Source: Microtetraspora sp. NBRC 13810 (GTDB taxonomy: Bacteria > Actinomycetota > Actinomycetes > Streptosporangiales > Streptosporangiaceae). Taken from it: 64,000 nt of DNA. The notes below the pieces were generated by a model. That model was given only the letters and a program-made list of their open reading frames with translations, ran no database searches and was not told where the DNA came from. The stretch covers positions 116,013 to 180,012 of the forward strand of contig NZ_BSRQ01000019.1 of assembly GCF_030268685.1 (NCBI RefSeq), in the 5' to 3' direction. The first letter of the stretch is position 1, and each line of letters starts with the position of its first letter. The position numbers and the translations under genes were made by a program. Of this stretch, positions 42,841 through 51,432 are shown piece by piece.

Positions 42841-43644
42841 TCAGCGGGCGTGCGCGCAGACGGCGCAGGTGTCGCCCGGCACCCGTTCGGAGCCCGCGGC
42901 CAGGATCTCGTGCTGGAGCCTGCGGGCGTCCGCCGAGGGCTCCAGGCCGAGCTCCTGGTCGAGGAGCTTGCGCAGGCTGTGGAAGGCCCGCAGCGCCTCG
43001 CCCCGGCGGCCCGAGCGGAAGAGCACGTCGATGAGCTGGGTGTGGTACCACTCGTTGAGCGGGCTGGCCGCGATGAGCGTGCGCAGCTCGGCGACCAGCT
43101 CCCGGTGGTTGCCGAGCAGCATGTCCGCCTCGACGCGCATTTCGATGGCCCTGGTGCGTAGTTCCTCCAGGTAGGTGAGGTGCCGGGAGAGCACGGGACC
43201 GGGTGTGACGTTGGCCAGCGCCCGCCCCCGCCACATGGCCAGGGCCTCCCGCAGGCCGCGCGCGGACTCCGCGACCATCCCGGCGCCGAACAGCTCGCGG
43301 CCCCGCTCCACGAGCTCGGCGAACCGCAGGGCGTCGAGCTGGGCCGGCTCCACCCGCAGCATGTAGCCGGTGGACTCGGTCACCAGCATGTCCGCCGCCG
43401 CGCTGGTGACCTCGTCGGCCGCGAGCGCGGAACGCAGGTTGTAGACATGGGTTCGGATGGCCCCCACCCCACCCCGGGCACGGTTCACGTCCCACAGCTC
43501 CTCGGCGAGCGTGTGGACGTCGACGACCTCGTTGGCTCGAAGCAGGAGTAAGGCCAGGACCTGTCGCGCCTTGGGACCCTTGGGCGAACGGGCCCCCGCC
43601 GCTGTCCGCACTTCGAGAGAACCCAGAACACCGAACTGGATCAT
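42841..43644 (-). CDS. SARP-family pathway-specific activator
   Basis: 267 residues. The N-terminal OmpR-like winged helix (about 1-95) has FGVLGSLEV, then LLRANEVVDVHTLAEELW and RTHVYNLRSAL. The bacterial transcriptional activator domain (about 100-245) has ALAMWRGRALANV and PLNEWYHTQLIDVLFRSGRRGEALRAFHSLRKLLDQELGLEPSADARRLQHEIL. SARPs switch on antibiotic and polyketide clusters by binding 11-bp-spaced direct repeats. Short C-terminal tail CAVCAHAR. It is divergent from the monooxygenase at the edge of the PKS region, so it is the likely cluster activator. Confidence 0.92.
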   Translation of the reverse strand: MIQFGVLGSLEVRTAAGARSPKGPKARQVLALLLLRANEVVDVHTLAEELWDVNRARGGVGAIRTHVYNLRSALAADEVTSAAADMLVTESTGYMLRVEPAQLDALRFAELVERGRELFGAGMVAESARGLREALAMWRGRALANVTPGPVLSRHLTYLEELRTRAIEMRVEADMLLGNHRELVAELRTLIAASPLNEWYHTQLIDVLFRSGRRGEALRAFHSLRKLLDQELGLEPSADARRLQHEILAAGSERVPGDTCAVCAHAR

Positions 43645-43822
43645 CAAATCCCCATTTCTTCAGTTGTGCTGACAATCCAGAAAGCCGTTCAGCTCACCTC
43701 GGCAGGGTATGCGGCGCTCACCCGCCGTCCGGGCCATCACGCGGGGATAGGGATCCTAAGCAGCATGTCAATACGCCCTAAGAGACATCGCGCGTTTCCT
43801 TGGAGGCACGAATCCGGGTCGT

Positions 43823-43839
43823 TAGTTCTTCCCGAACTA
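43823..43839. promoter_or_regulatory. Inverted repeat TAGTTC-N5-GAACTA in the SARP/monooxygenase divergent region
   Basis: A perfect 6-bp-arm inverted repeat in the 297-base gap 43645-43941. Nearer the monooxygenase are TAGTCT (43876-43881), a possible -10, and GTCTG-C-CAGAC (43878-43888). Regulatory use is inferred. Confidence 0.4.
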
Positions 43840-43941
43840 CTTCCTTACGGGAATGGGCGACACGCCGTCTCCGACTAGTCTGCCAGACGAAGATCCGGCC
43901 TGGACGCCAAATCATTTATGAAGTGAACGGAGTTCGGCATC

Positions 43942-45594
43942 GTGAAGAATTCTTTGCCCGTGCTGGTGGTCGGAGCCGGTCCCACGGGTCTCGCGCTCGC
44001 CACGGAGCTACGCAGGCAGGGCGTGGCCTGCCGGATCATCGACCTGGCGCGGGAGCGGCCGGCGAACCAGGCCAGGGCGGTGGCCCTGTGGCCCGGCGCC
44101 CTGGACGTGCTCGCCCGGCACGGCATCGCGGCCGAGGTGATCGACGCCGGCCTGCGGATGAGCGCCGCCCGCTACTGGTCAGGCGGCAGGAACGTCGCCA
44201 CCGTACGGCTCGCCGAGATGCCGAACGGCATGCCGACCATGCTCGGCATCACCCAGCCGGCCGTCGAGGAGATCCAGGTCAAGCGGCTGCACGACCTCGG
44301 CGTGGACGTCGAGTGGCAGACCCGGCTGGACACGCTCAGCGACCTAGGCGACCGGGTCGAGGTACGGCTCACCGGGCCGGACGGCACGACCGAGGAGCTC
44401 GCGGCGAGCTGGGTGGTGGGCTGCGACGGCGCGCACAGCCGCGTCCGCGAGCTCACCGGCATCCCGTTCGGCGGGCAGACCTACACGCAGAGCTTCGTGC
44501 TCGGCGACGGCGACGTGGACAGCCCGGTGCCGCCCGGCGAGGCGCACTACCACCTGCACCCGAAGGGCGTGCTGGTGCTGGTCACGCTGCCCGGCGACGG
44601 CCTGCGGGTGTTCGCCGACGGGACCGGGGTCGGCTCGCCGGACACCGCGCCGACCCTGGAGGAGTTGCAGCGGCTCGCCGACGAGCGGGCGCCGTACAAG
44701 GTGACGATCCGGGATCTGCGGTGGAGCACGCGGTTCCTGGTGCACATGCGGCAGGCGGCGCGGTACCGGTCCGGGCGCTGCCTGCTGGCCGGGGACGCCG
44801 CGCACGTGCACAGCCCGGCCGGCGGCCAGGGCCTGAACACCGGCATCCAGGACGCGGCCAACGTGGGCTGGAAGCTCGCCCTCATCCACGACGGCGCCGA
44901 CGCCGACGCCCTGCTGGCCGCCTACGAGGCGGAGCGCTCGCCGGTGGCCGCCTCGGTGCTGCGCGGCGCGCACCAGCAGACCCGGTTGTGGACCGTGCGC
45001 TCGCCGATCGGCCGGGTCCTGCGCGACACGCTGCTCGGCACGCTCGACCGGGCCGGCGTGATGGAGCGCCGCATCGTGCCCACACTGACCCAGGACGACC
45101 TGGACTACCGGCGCAGCCCGGCGGTGGGCGCGCGCGGCGGCCGTCGTGCGCTGGGCCCCCGTGGGCTGGCCGACACCGATCTCGTGCCGGTGGGCGAGGG
45201 GCCCCAGGTGCGCCTGAGCGCGCTGCTCGCCGACCCGCGGCACGTGCTGGTCGTCCTCGCGGACGCCGACGGCGCGAACGGCGCGGACGCCGTCCGGGTG
45301 CGGAACGTGCTGACCGCCGTCGCGCCGCTGGCCGACCGGCTGCGCCCGCTGGTGCTGCTCAGCGCCACCGAGCCGGACGCGGACGGCGAATGGGCCGGCC
45401 CGGACGCCTACCTGCTTCCTCCCGGGTACGCCCCTGCGGGCGCGCTGAACGGCAGCAGGCTCGTCCTGGTACGACCGGACGGATACGTCGCCGACGCCTC
45501 CGCCACGCTCGACCTGACCACCCTCACCGGGATGCCGAAGCCGCCACGCCGCGAGCCGGTGCCCATGGCGCCCGACTCGCCCGCCCAGGGCTGA
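43942..45594 (+). CDS. FAD-dependent monooxygenase (aromatic/polyketide hydroxylase type)
   Basis: 550 residues of group A flavin hydroxylase. The FAD dinucleotide site is LVVGAGPTGLALATELRRQG; the DG motif is WVVGCDGAHSRVRELTGIPF; the GD motif is LLAGDAAHVHSPAGGQGLNTGIQDAANVGWKLA. A thioredoxin-like C-terminal region lies at about 400-540. The family hydroxylates phenolic or polyketide substrates using NAD(P)H and O2. The GTG start is at 43942. It probably forms an operon with the cyclase-family gene 31 bp downstream, and is likely a tailoring enzyme of the adjacent cluster. Confidence 0.9.
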   Translation: MKNSLPVLVVGAGPTGLALATELRRQGVACRIIDLARERPANQARAVALWPGALDVLARHGIAAEVIDAGLRMSAARYWSGGRNVATVRLAEMPNGMPTMLGITQPAVEEIQVKRLHDLGVDVEWQTRLDTLSDLGDRVEVRLTGPDGTTEELAASWVVGCDGAHSRVRELTGIPFGGQTYTQSFVLGDGDVDSPVPPGEAHYHLHPKGVLVLVTLPGDGLRVFADGTGVGSPDTAPTLEELQRLADERAPYKVTIRDLRWSTRFLVHMRQAARYRSGRCLLAGDAAHVHSPAGGQGLNTGIQDAANVGWKLALIHDGADADALLAAYEAERSPVAASVLRGAHQQTRLWTVRSPIGRVLRDTLLGTLDRAGVMERRIVPTLTQDDLDYRRSPAVGARGGRRALGPRGLADTDLVPVGEGPQVRLSALLADPRHVLVVLADADGANGADAVRVRNVLTAVAPLADRLRPLVLLSATEPDADGEWAGPDAYLLPPGYAPAGALNGSRLVLVRPDGYVADASATLDLTTLTGMPKPPRREPVPMAPDSPAQG

Positions 45595-45625
45595 ACCGGG
45601 CGCCGGATCGGAGAAAGGCAGTCCC

Positions 45626-46660
45626 ATGTGCTCCCCAGAGACGATCATGGCCGCGCTCGAAGGCTCCCCCGGCGCCGCCTGCGGCCACCCCCACGGCCCA
45701 CCGCCCCCTGACACCGCCGCCCCCGGCTCCCTCGGCGGGGACGGAACAGCCGCCGCTCCCGGCTCCCCTGGCGGGGACGGAGCGGGTGCCGGTCCCGGGG
45801 GCCGGGACCGGGAGGAGCGGGGTGTCGGGCGGCGGCAGGCGTTGCGGGCGGCGCTCGCGGGCGTGGTGGGCGGCGGTCTGGGCGCGGCGGTGGCCTGGCT
45901 GCCCGCCCGCGCCGCCGGGGACCCGGCCGCCGCGCCGCCGGCCGCACCGCCCGCCGCCGCGGCCCGCACCGGGAAGGTCCTCGACCTCACCCACCCGCTC
46001 GGCCCCGACTTCCCGGTGTTCCAGCTTTACGTGCGCAGGCCGGTGCGACGGCAGGTGATGTTCGAGGACGTCGCCGGGTTCAACACCGCCGAGTGGACCT
46101 TCAACGAGCACACCGGCACCCACATGGACGTGCCCGCGCACTCCAGGGAGGGACTGCCGACCGTGGACCTGATCAGGGCCGAGGACCTCGTCGTCCCCCT
46201 GTGCGTGGTCCGCATCGCCGGACGGGCCGCCCGGGACAACATCACCGAGCTGACCGTGAAGGACCTCCGGGAGTGGGAGCGAAAGAACGGCCCCATCCCC
46301 GAGCGCGCCTTCGTCGCCAGCGACAGCGGATGGTACCGGCGCGTCTCCGACCCGGCCGCCTACCTCCAGTTCGACGCGCTCGCCCAGGTGATGCGGTTCC
46401 CCGGGATCAGCCCGGAGGCCGCGGACTTCCTGATCAACCAGCGGTCCGTCGTCGGCTTCGGCACCGACACGAGCAGCCTCGACGTGGGCACGAGGCGCGA
46501 GCCGCTGGTCCACCGGATGCTGCTGACCACCGGCCGGTACGGCATAGAGAACCTGGCCGCGCTGGACACCGTTCCGGACCGGGGCGCGACCCTCGTGGTG
46601 GGCGCCGCCAAGCTGCGCGGCGGCTACGGCGCCCCCGTCCGGGCACTCGCCCTCCTGTGA
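45626..46660 (+). CDS. Exported cyclase-family (kynurenine formamidase-like) protein
   Basis: 344 residues. A low-complexity Gly/Pro N-terminus is followed by a probable Tat signal (GRRQALRAALAGVVGGG, about 68-84, then AWLPARAAG). The cyclase-family domain starts at VLDLTHPLGPDFPVFQ, with the metal motif NEHTGTHMDVPAHSR (HxGTHxDxPxH), FVASDSGWYRR and GFGTDTSSLDVG near the end. Family members hydrolyse or lactonise carbonyl substrates using a bound metal ion. The secretion signal implies action outside the cell, perhaps on an exported product. Confidence 0.85.
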   Translation: MCSPETIMAALEGSPGAACGHPHGPPPPDTAAPGSLGGDGTAAAPGSPGGDGAGAGPGGRDREERGVGRRQALRAALAGVVGGGLGAAVAWLPARAAGDPAAAPPAAPPAAAARTGKVLDLTHPLGPDFPVFQLYVRRPVRRQVMFEDVAGFNTAEWTFNEHTGTHMDVPAHSREGLPTVDLIRAEDLVVPLCVVRIAGRAARDNITELTVKDLREWERKNGPIPERAFVASDSGWYRRVSDPAAYLQFDALAQVMRFPGISPEAADFLINQRSVVGFGTDTSSLDVGTRREPLVHRMLLTTGRYGIENLAALDTVPDRGATLVVGAAKLRGGYGAPVRALALL

Positions 46661-46671
46661 CACCCCCCGAA

Positions 46672-46715
46672 GACCCCGCGGCCGGCGGCCCGACCCCACC
46701 GCCGGCCGCGGGGTC
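46672..46715. terminator. 17-bp perfect bidirectional terminator
   Basis: GACCCCGCGGCCGGCGG (46672-46688) and CCGCCGGCCGCGGGGTC (46699-46715) form a perfect stem with a 10-base loop. It separates the convergent ends of the cyclase-family gene and the large minus-strand biosynthetic operon. Confidence 0.85.
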
Positions 46716-46730
46716 ACCCCTTTCGCGGGG

Positions 46731-47114
46731 TCAGCCGGCGACCAGGACGGGGACGGTGACGACCTCCTCGCCCGCCGCGCCGTGCACCCGCACCGCGAAC
46801 TCCCACACGCCGTTCATGGTGACCAGTTCGCCGGTGGCGAGGAAACGCCCGGCCTCCTGGCGACGGGCGGAGATCTCCGGGGTGGCGTGCCCCATCTGCG
46901 GCATCACGGTCGAGACCGTCACGGTGTCCGCCGATGCGGGGGCCACCTCGATGCCGACGGTGAGCGGCCGGGCGGCGGGCTCGCGCACCGTCACGGTGAC
47001 CGAGTAGAGCCGGCCGGCGGCGCGTGCCTCCACGTCGCCGGAACCCCAGCCGCCGAGCGCGAAGACCAGGACCGCGACCGCTACGAGAATGCCGGCGATC
47101 ATGAGCCGTTTCAT
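46731..47114 (-). CDS. Small exported YtkA-like protein
   Basis: 127 residues. The N-terminal signal or anchor helix is MKRLMIAGILVAVAVLVFALGGWG, followed by one beta-sandwich domain with VTVTVREPAARPLTVGIEVAPASADTVTVSTVMPQMGHATPEISA. MPQMGH is typical of YtkA/CtaG-linked copper-handling domains. Its ATG overlaps the stop of the larger exported protein upstream (ATGA). It is the last gene of the operon. The copper link is a family-level suggestion only. Confidence 0.78.
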   Translation of the reverse strand: MKRLMIAGILVAVAVLVFALGGWGSGDVEARAAGRLYSVTVTVREPAARPLTVGIEVAPASADTVTVSTVMPQMGHATPEISARRQEAGRFLATGELVTMNGVWEFAVRVHGAAGEEVVTVPVLVAG

Positions 47115-48457
47115 GGCGTGACGTCCTCCCCGGCGACCGTGATGACGAACGGCACCGTTTCGATGTGGAAGTTCCTCGCGTACTGCACCCAGGCGAGATA
47201 GCGGCCCGGCTCCGGAAAGCTGAACGTGAACCGGAGCCGCGGCCCGTAGGCGGCGGCGCCCTCCTGCGGCGGCCGGACGTCCGGGCCGGCGTTCATCGAG
47301 CCGGACTCGTGCACGTGGCCGAGGAAGCCGCCCTCCCGGTCGCGCACGATCAGATGCCCGGCCATGCCGAGCCACGGCTGGATGCCGCCCTGCCCGGTGT
47401 CCAGCTCGACGGTGACCGGCCGCCCCGCCACCGGCCGGGCCGGCGTCAGCACCGGCGCCCCCGTGCCCGCCCCCGATTCGGCGGGCACGGCGGGTGCGGC
47501 GAGCGCGCCGGCCGCGGCGGTGACCGTGAACTCCGCCGAGACGAGCTGGGTGCCGGAGCCCTCACGCTCCACCTCGGCGTAGGCCAGGTAACGGCCGGGC
47601 CGGTCGGCGCGCAGCCGGGCCTCCAGCCGGCCCGGAGCGGTGCGCAACGGGTGGAGATGGCGGAAGAAGCCGCCGTCGTCACTGGTCACGACCAGGTGGG
47701 CGAGCGCCTGGTGGTAGAGGTTGAGGTCGTCGACCGGGCGGCCGGTGGAACCGTCGTGCAGGTCCAGGCGGAGGGTGAAGTCCTCGCCGGTCGCGGGCCG
47801 GTCCGGGATGGTGGCGACGCGCGCCAGGGCGTAGGGGCGGCCGGTCTGCGGGACGGGCGGGGCGGGCGCGGCCCCGTCGGGGACCGGCGGCGGCAGGGCG
47901 GGCGACAGCGCGGCCGAGGTCAGCGCCACGACGGCGAGCGTCGCCCCGCCGTACACGGCGAACGCGGAGGGGCGGCGGGACAGGCCGCCGGTGAGCAGCC
48001 CGCCGACGACGAGGATGCCGGCCGCGTACAGCCCGCCGTGGATGAGGAACTCCCACGGCGAGGCGGCCGAGACGAGCATCCGGAACGGCACGACGGAGAC
48101 GTCGCCGCCGGCCCGCAGCTCCAGTTCGTGCGGCCCGGCCCGGGTGACCCGCAGGGTGGCGGGGTGGACGCCGGGGCGGTCCCGTTTCAACGTCACCGTG
48201 GCGCGCGAGGTGTGCCCGGTCTCCGTCGACCGGATCGCCAGGTGCACCGCCAGGTCGGGCACCGGGCGGTAGGCGACGACCTCCACGCGCAGGTCGGCCG
48301 GGACCTTGGCGGCGCTCCGCACCACCACCGTCAGCTCGGTCCCGGCGATCGTCTGGGTGAAACGCGCGTCGGCGCCGGCGCCGACCACGTCCCCCGCGGC
48401 CGGTGACGCCATCGTCGACACGGCGAGGAACAGCAGCAGGATGACCAGCCCGCGCAT
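47111..48457 (-). CDS. Exported membrane protein with YtkA-like repeats
   Basis: 448 residues from the ATG at 48457. The signal peptide is MRGLVILLLFLAVSTMASPAAG. A beta-rich domain (about 25-125) is followed by two membrane helices (about 131-150 and 160-180). Two C-terminal beta-sandwich units follow, with HHL-type motifs (FFRHLHPLRTAPGRLEARLRADRPGRYLAYAEVE and GFLGHVHESGSMN). His and Met clusters suggest metal binding. It is paired with the small YtkA-like protein. Its presence in a polyketide operon is unusual, and its role there is unknown. Confidence 0.72.
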   Translation of the reverse strand: MRGLVILLLFLAVSTMASPAAGDVVGAGADARFTQTIAGTELTVVVRSAAKVPADLRVEVVAYRPVPDLAVHLAIRSTETGHTSRATVTLKRDRPGVHPATLRVTRAGPHELELRAGGDVSVVPFRMLVSAASPWEFLIHGGLYAAGILVVGGLLTGGLSRRPSAFAVYGGATLAVVALTSAALSPALPPPVPDGAAPAPPVPQTGRPYALARVATIPDRPATGEDFTLRLDLHDGSTGRPVDDLNLYHQALAHLVVTSDDGGFFRHLHPLRTAPGRLEARLRADRPGRYLAYAEVEREGSGTQLVSAEFTVTAAAGALAAPAVPAESGAGTGAPVLTPARPVAGRPVTVELDTGQGGIQPWLGMAGHLIVRDREGGFLGHVHESGSMNAGPDVRPPQEGAAAYGPRLRFTFSFPEPGRYLAWVQYARNFHIETVPFVITVAGEDVTP

Positions 48458-48470
48458 GATCACGACTGGG

Positions 48471-49025
48471 TCAGGTGAGGTAGCGCCGGAGGAAGGCGCG
48501 CTCGTCGGCGGTGAACCGGCGCGGACGCTCGGTCGCCAGGTCGATGGCCACCACGACCGACCGGGTCTCGACGAAGACGTCGTGGTCGTCCCGGATCTCG
48601 GCGGCCAGCTCACAGCGCACCATGCCGATCTTGGTGACCCAGGACTCGACCCGCACCGACCCGTGCCGGAACCGCAGCGGCCGGCGGTAGTTCACCTCGT
48701 GCCGGGCGATGGCGATGCCGAGCAGCGGGCTCTCCGGGCCGCCGTCGTCCTGGAACCTGCGCACGAACTCGAAGAACAGCGCGACCCGCGCGTCCTCCAG
48801 GTACTCCACGAAGCGCACGTTGTTCACGTGCCCGTGGGCGTCGATGTCGGCGAACCGCACCGGGCGGTGGAAGATGTGCCGCCCGGTCACCGGCTCCACC
48901 GGCCGCGGCTCCTGGATCGGCACGGTGGGCGTGGGTGTCGCGTACTGCTCGCCGGGGACCGTCGCCGACCGGAACCAGGTGTGGGTGGCGGCTTCGGTGA
49001 CCATCTCGTGGATCGGGTTCTTCAT
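48471..49025 (-). CDS. Hotdog-fold acyl-CoA thioesterase (4HBT type)
   Basis: 184 residues from the ATG at 49025. An N-terminal 50-residue extension precedes the hotdog core VRFADIDAHGHVNNVRFVEYLEDARVALFFEF (about 58-89), the FxxxDxxGHVNN motif of 4-hydroxybenzoyl-CoA thioesterases, followed by VRVESWVTKIGMVRCELAAEI. It hydrolyses acyl thioesters. In this operon it could edit or release acyl chains (inference), alongside the alpha/beta-hydrolase TEII. Confidence 0.88.
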   Translation of the reverse strand: MKNPIHEMVTEAATHTWFRSATVPGEQYATPTPTVPIQEPRPVEPVTGRHIFHRPVRFADIDAHGHVNNVRFVEYLEDARVALFFEFVRRFQDDGGPESPLLGIAIARHEVNYRRPLRFRHGSVRVESWVTKIGMVRCELAAEIRDDHDVFVETRSVVVAIDLATERPRRFTADERAFLRRYLT

Positions 49026-49093
49026 CGCGTTCCTCACTACGGGTCGAGGGGTCGCCACAGACCGGTGGAGTCCGGCGGGTGGTCGATCGTGCG

Positions 49094-50434
49094 TTACGTG
49101 GTGCGGGATGAGCCGGCGCGCAACGGGATCGACGCGACGGCGGCCAGCAGCATGGCGGCGGCGCACGCGAGGAGCGCCGTGCCCATGCCGATCCGGGAGA
49201 AGTAGCCCGACGCCGCCCACAGCGCGGCGGCGAACAGGGGGCCGAGGACGAAGCCGGCGCCCCGCGCGACCTGCACGCGGGCCGCGGCCCTGGCGACCAC
49301 ACCGGCGGCGCCGTCGGCGCCGATGCGATCGACGGTCGTCACACCGGTCGTGCCCGTGGTGCCCGGGGTGGTGGTCGTGGTGGTCGTGTTGGTCTTGGTG
49401 GTCGGGTTGGTCATCGCGTGGAGGGCGAGGGCTTGGGCGGCGCCGCCGTACAGGCCCATGCCGGCGCCGGTCAGGAGGAGCCGGAGGCCGAGTTCGCCGG
49501 CCGACCAGTCCGGGGTGAGCGGCATGGTGAGCAGCGCCCCGGCCGCCGCGACGAGCGCCCCGGCGACCATCACGGGGAACGGCCCGCGCCGGTCCGCCAG
49601 CCGCCCGCCGGCCACCCCCGCCGCCACCATGGCGACGGGCAGCGCGCCCAGGGCGAGCCCCAGCGCGGGCAGCGCGCTCTGCTGCATCTCACCGTGGAAC
49701 ATGAAGAACGGGTACAACGCCAGCATCGCCCCGTCGGCGGTGGCCAGCGCCACCAGCACCGCCAGCCCGAGCACCGGCCGCACGCCACCACCGGGCCCGG
49801 CGGGTACCCTGCCGCCGATCCCGGCGGGCGAGCCGACCGCGGTTCCGGGGGTGAGGGACCGGGCGGCCAGGAAGGCGAAGACCGCCACCAGGGGCAGGAG
49901 GACCAGCAGCAGGCCGCGCCAGCCGACCGCGGGCAGCAGGCCGCCACCCGCGGCGGCCCCGGCGAGCGCGCCCAGCGAGCCGACCACCGCGGTGACGCTC
50001 AGCGCGGTGACCGGGCGGACGGCCCGCAGCGCCAGCACCGGCACCAGTACGGCCAGCAGCCCGGCGAACCCGCCCTGCGCCACCCGGCCCGCCAGCAGCA
50101 CGAAGATCCCCGGAGCCAGCCCGCACAGCACCGTGCTCGCCGCGAACCCGGCCGCCCCGAGCAGCATCGCCCGGCGCGGCCCCGTCCGTGCCACCCAGCG
50201 GGCGGCGAACGGCGCGGCGACGACGGCCGCCAGCCCGTAGCCGAGCACCACCCACCGGCTCACGGCGGGCTGGACGGCCAGGTCGCGTTCGACCGCGGGC
50301 AGTGCCGGGTTCGTCACGCTCATCGCGAGCAGCGCGGTGAACGCGGTCAGCGCGGCGGCGGTCACCGCGCCCCTCGGCGGGCGGGAGGCCGCGCCGGTGG
50401 ACGCCGGCGGCGCCGGGCTCAGGGTGCTGGTCAT
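49094..50434 (-). CDS. MFS transporter
   Basis: 446 residues, 12 predicted helices. The motif-A-like loop is RWVARTGPRRAMLLGAAGF (about 79-97) after helix 2. The N-terminal SVTNPALPAVERDLAV is the drug-efflux DHA family start. The loop before the final pair of helices carries a long Thr-rich insert (TNPTTKTNTTTTTTT, about 343-357, then GTTGTTGVTTV) not usual in MFS proteins. Its start overlaps the AfsA stop (ATGA). It likely exports the cluster product. Confidence 0.88.
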   Translation of the reverse strand: MTSTLSPAPPASTGAASRPPRGAVTAAALTAFTALLAMSVTNPALPAVERDLAVQPAVSRWVVLGYGLAAVVAAPFAARWVARTGPRRAMLLGAAGFAASTVLCGLAPGIFVLLAGRVAQGGFAGLLAVLVPVLALRAVRPVTALSVTAVVGSLGALAGAAAGGGLLPAVGWRGLLLVLLPLVAVFAFLAARSLTPGTAVGSPAGIGGRVPAGPGGGVRPVLGLAVLVALATADGAMLALYPFFMFHGEMQQSALPALGLALGALPVAMVAAGVAGGRLADRRGPFPVMVAGALVAAAGALLTMPLTPDWSAGELGLRLLLTGAGMGLYGGAAQALALHAMTNPTTKTNTTTTTTTPGTTGTTGVTTVDRIGADGAAGVVARAAARVQVARGAGFVLGPLFAAALWAASGYFSRIGMGTALLACAAAMLLAAVASIPLRAGSSRTT

Positions 50435-51432
50435 GACGCCGGGTAGGGGGTGAGCTCGACGGCCGCGTCCGCGAGTGGCGCCGGGTACGGGCTGAGTTCC
50501 ACGGTCGCGTCCGCGAGCCGCTTGCCGTACTGGTGCAGGCCCAGCTCGACGGTGACCCGCCCGCCGTCGCGCCCGGTCACCTCCGCGGACGTCGTGAGCG
50601 GGGCGCCGAACTCGCCGAAACCGGCGAACGTGGTCGAACAGGCCGTCACCGCCGCCACCGGCGAGGGCAGCGCCCCGGCCCTGGTCGCGGTGACGATCGC
50701 CGCCTGCCGGAAGCCTTCGACGATGAAGGGACCGGGCACGTGGTCGTAGGCGTGGTCGAAGTAGGACGGATGGGAGGTGTCGATGACGTACTGGAAGCCG
50801 TCCGCCGCCTCGCCGATGACGACGTTGCGGTGGTCCATCCGGCCGACCAGCAGCGGGTCCAGCCGCGGCGGGGCCGGCGCCGGGTCGGCGGGCGGCTTGG
50901 TGGACTGCTGGTAGGTGCGCAGCACCTGGTAGTCGTCGGCGTTGAAGAAGACCACGTCGCCGGTGAGCGTCATGGCCGTGCTCCCGCCGATGGTCAGCTC
51001 GCCGTGCAGGGTCATGTCGCCGAAGCCCGCGCCCTTGCGGCCCTTGTCGGTGACCCGGTAACGCAGCACGCCCTGGAGCGGAGTCCGCTCGTCGTCCCGG
51101 TAGGCGTTCAGGTCCTCGATCCTGAACGCCCAGCGCAGCAGGCTGAACGGCAGCCCGACCGGCACGTCGAAGTAGCGGTGCAGCACGACGAAGGACCCCT
51201 GCCGGGCCGCCTCCGCCGTGGAGAAGGTGTCGTGGAAGCGGGACCTGCGGTCGTACCACAGGCTGTGCGCGCGCGGGAGCTGCACGGCGACGAGGTATTC
51301 GCCGTCGGGGCCCGGCGTGGAGTCGGTGACGAACACCTCCCCGACCGCCTGGCGGTGGGCGATGGCGCGCGGCACGGTGTGCTCGAAGCCGAGCCGCTCG
51401 CCGACGAGCGCGGATCCGACACGTTCGGACAT
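50431..51432 (-). CDS. AfsA-family (gamma-butyrolactone synthase-type) hotdog protein
   Basis: 333 residues from the ATG at 51432. It has two AfsA hotdog repeats. The first includes HRQAVGEVFVTDS, VAVQLPRAHSLW and FSTAEAARQGSFVVLHRYFDVP. The second includes RMDHRNVVIGEAADGFQYVIDTSHPSYFDHAYDHVPGPFIVEGFRQAAIV. AfsA/ScbA enzymes transfer a beta-ketoacyl group from ACP to dihydroxyacetone phosphate. It is embedded between the type II thioesterase (TGATG overlap) and the MFS exporter of the PKS operon. No ArpA/ScbR-like receptor is next to it, unlike signalling loci, so a biosynthetic role is plausible. Confidence 0.88.
   Translation of the reverse strand: MSERVGSALVGERLGFEHTVPRAIAHRQAVGEVFVTDSTPGPDGEYLVAVQLPRAHSLWYDRRSRFHDTFSTAEAARQGSFVVLHRYFDVPVGLPFSLLRWAFRIEDLNAYRDDERTPLQGVLRYRVTDKGRKGAGFGDMTLHGELTIGGSTAMTLTGDVVFFNADDYQVLRTYQQSTKPPADPAPAPPRLDPLLVGRMDHRNVVIGEAADGFQYVIDTSHPSYFDHAYDHVPGPFIVEGFRQAAIVTATRAGALPSPVAAVTACSTTFAGFGEFGAPLTTSAEVTGRDGGRVTVELGLHQYGKRLADATVELSPYPAPLADAAVELTPYPAS

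Noticed and set aside
50431..51432. Complete gamma-butyrolactone signalling locus
   Set aside because: AfsA is present but no ArpA/ScbR-type receptor gene is adjacent; the two TetR genes in the window lie more than 35 kb away and show no special match.
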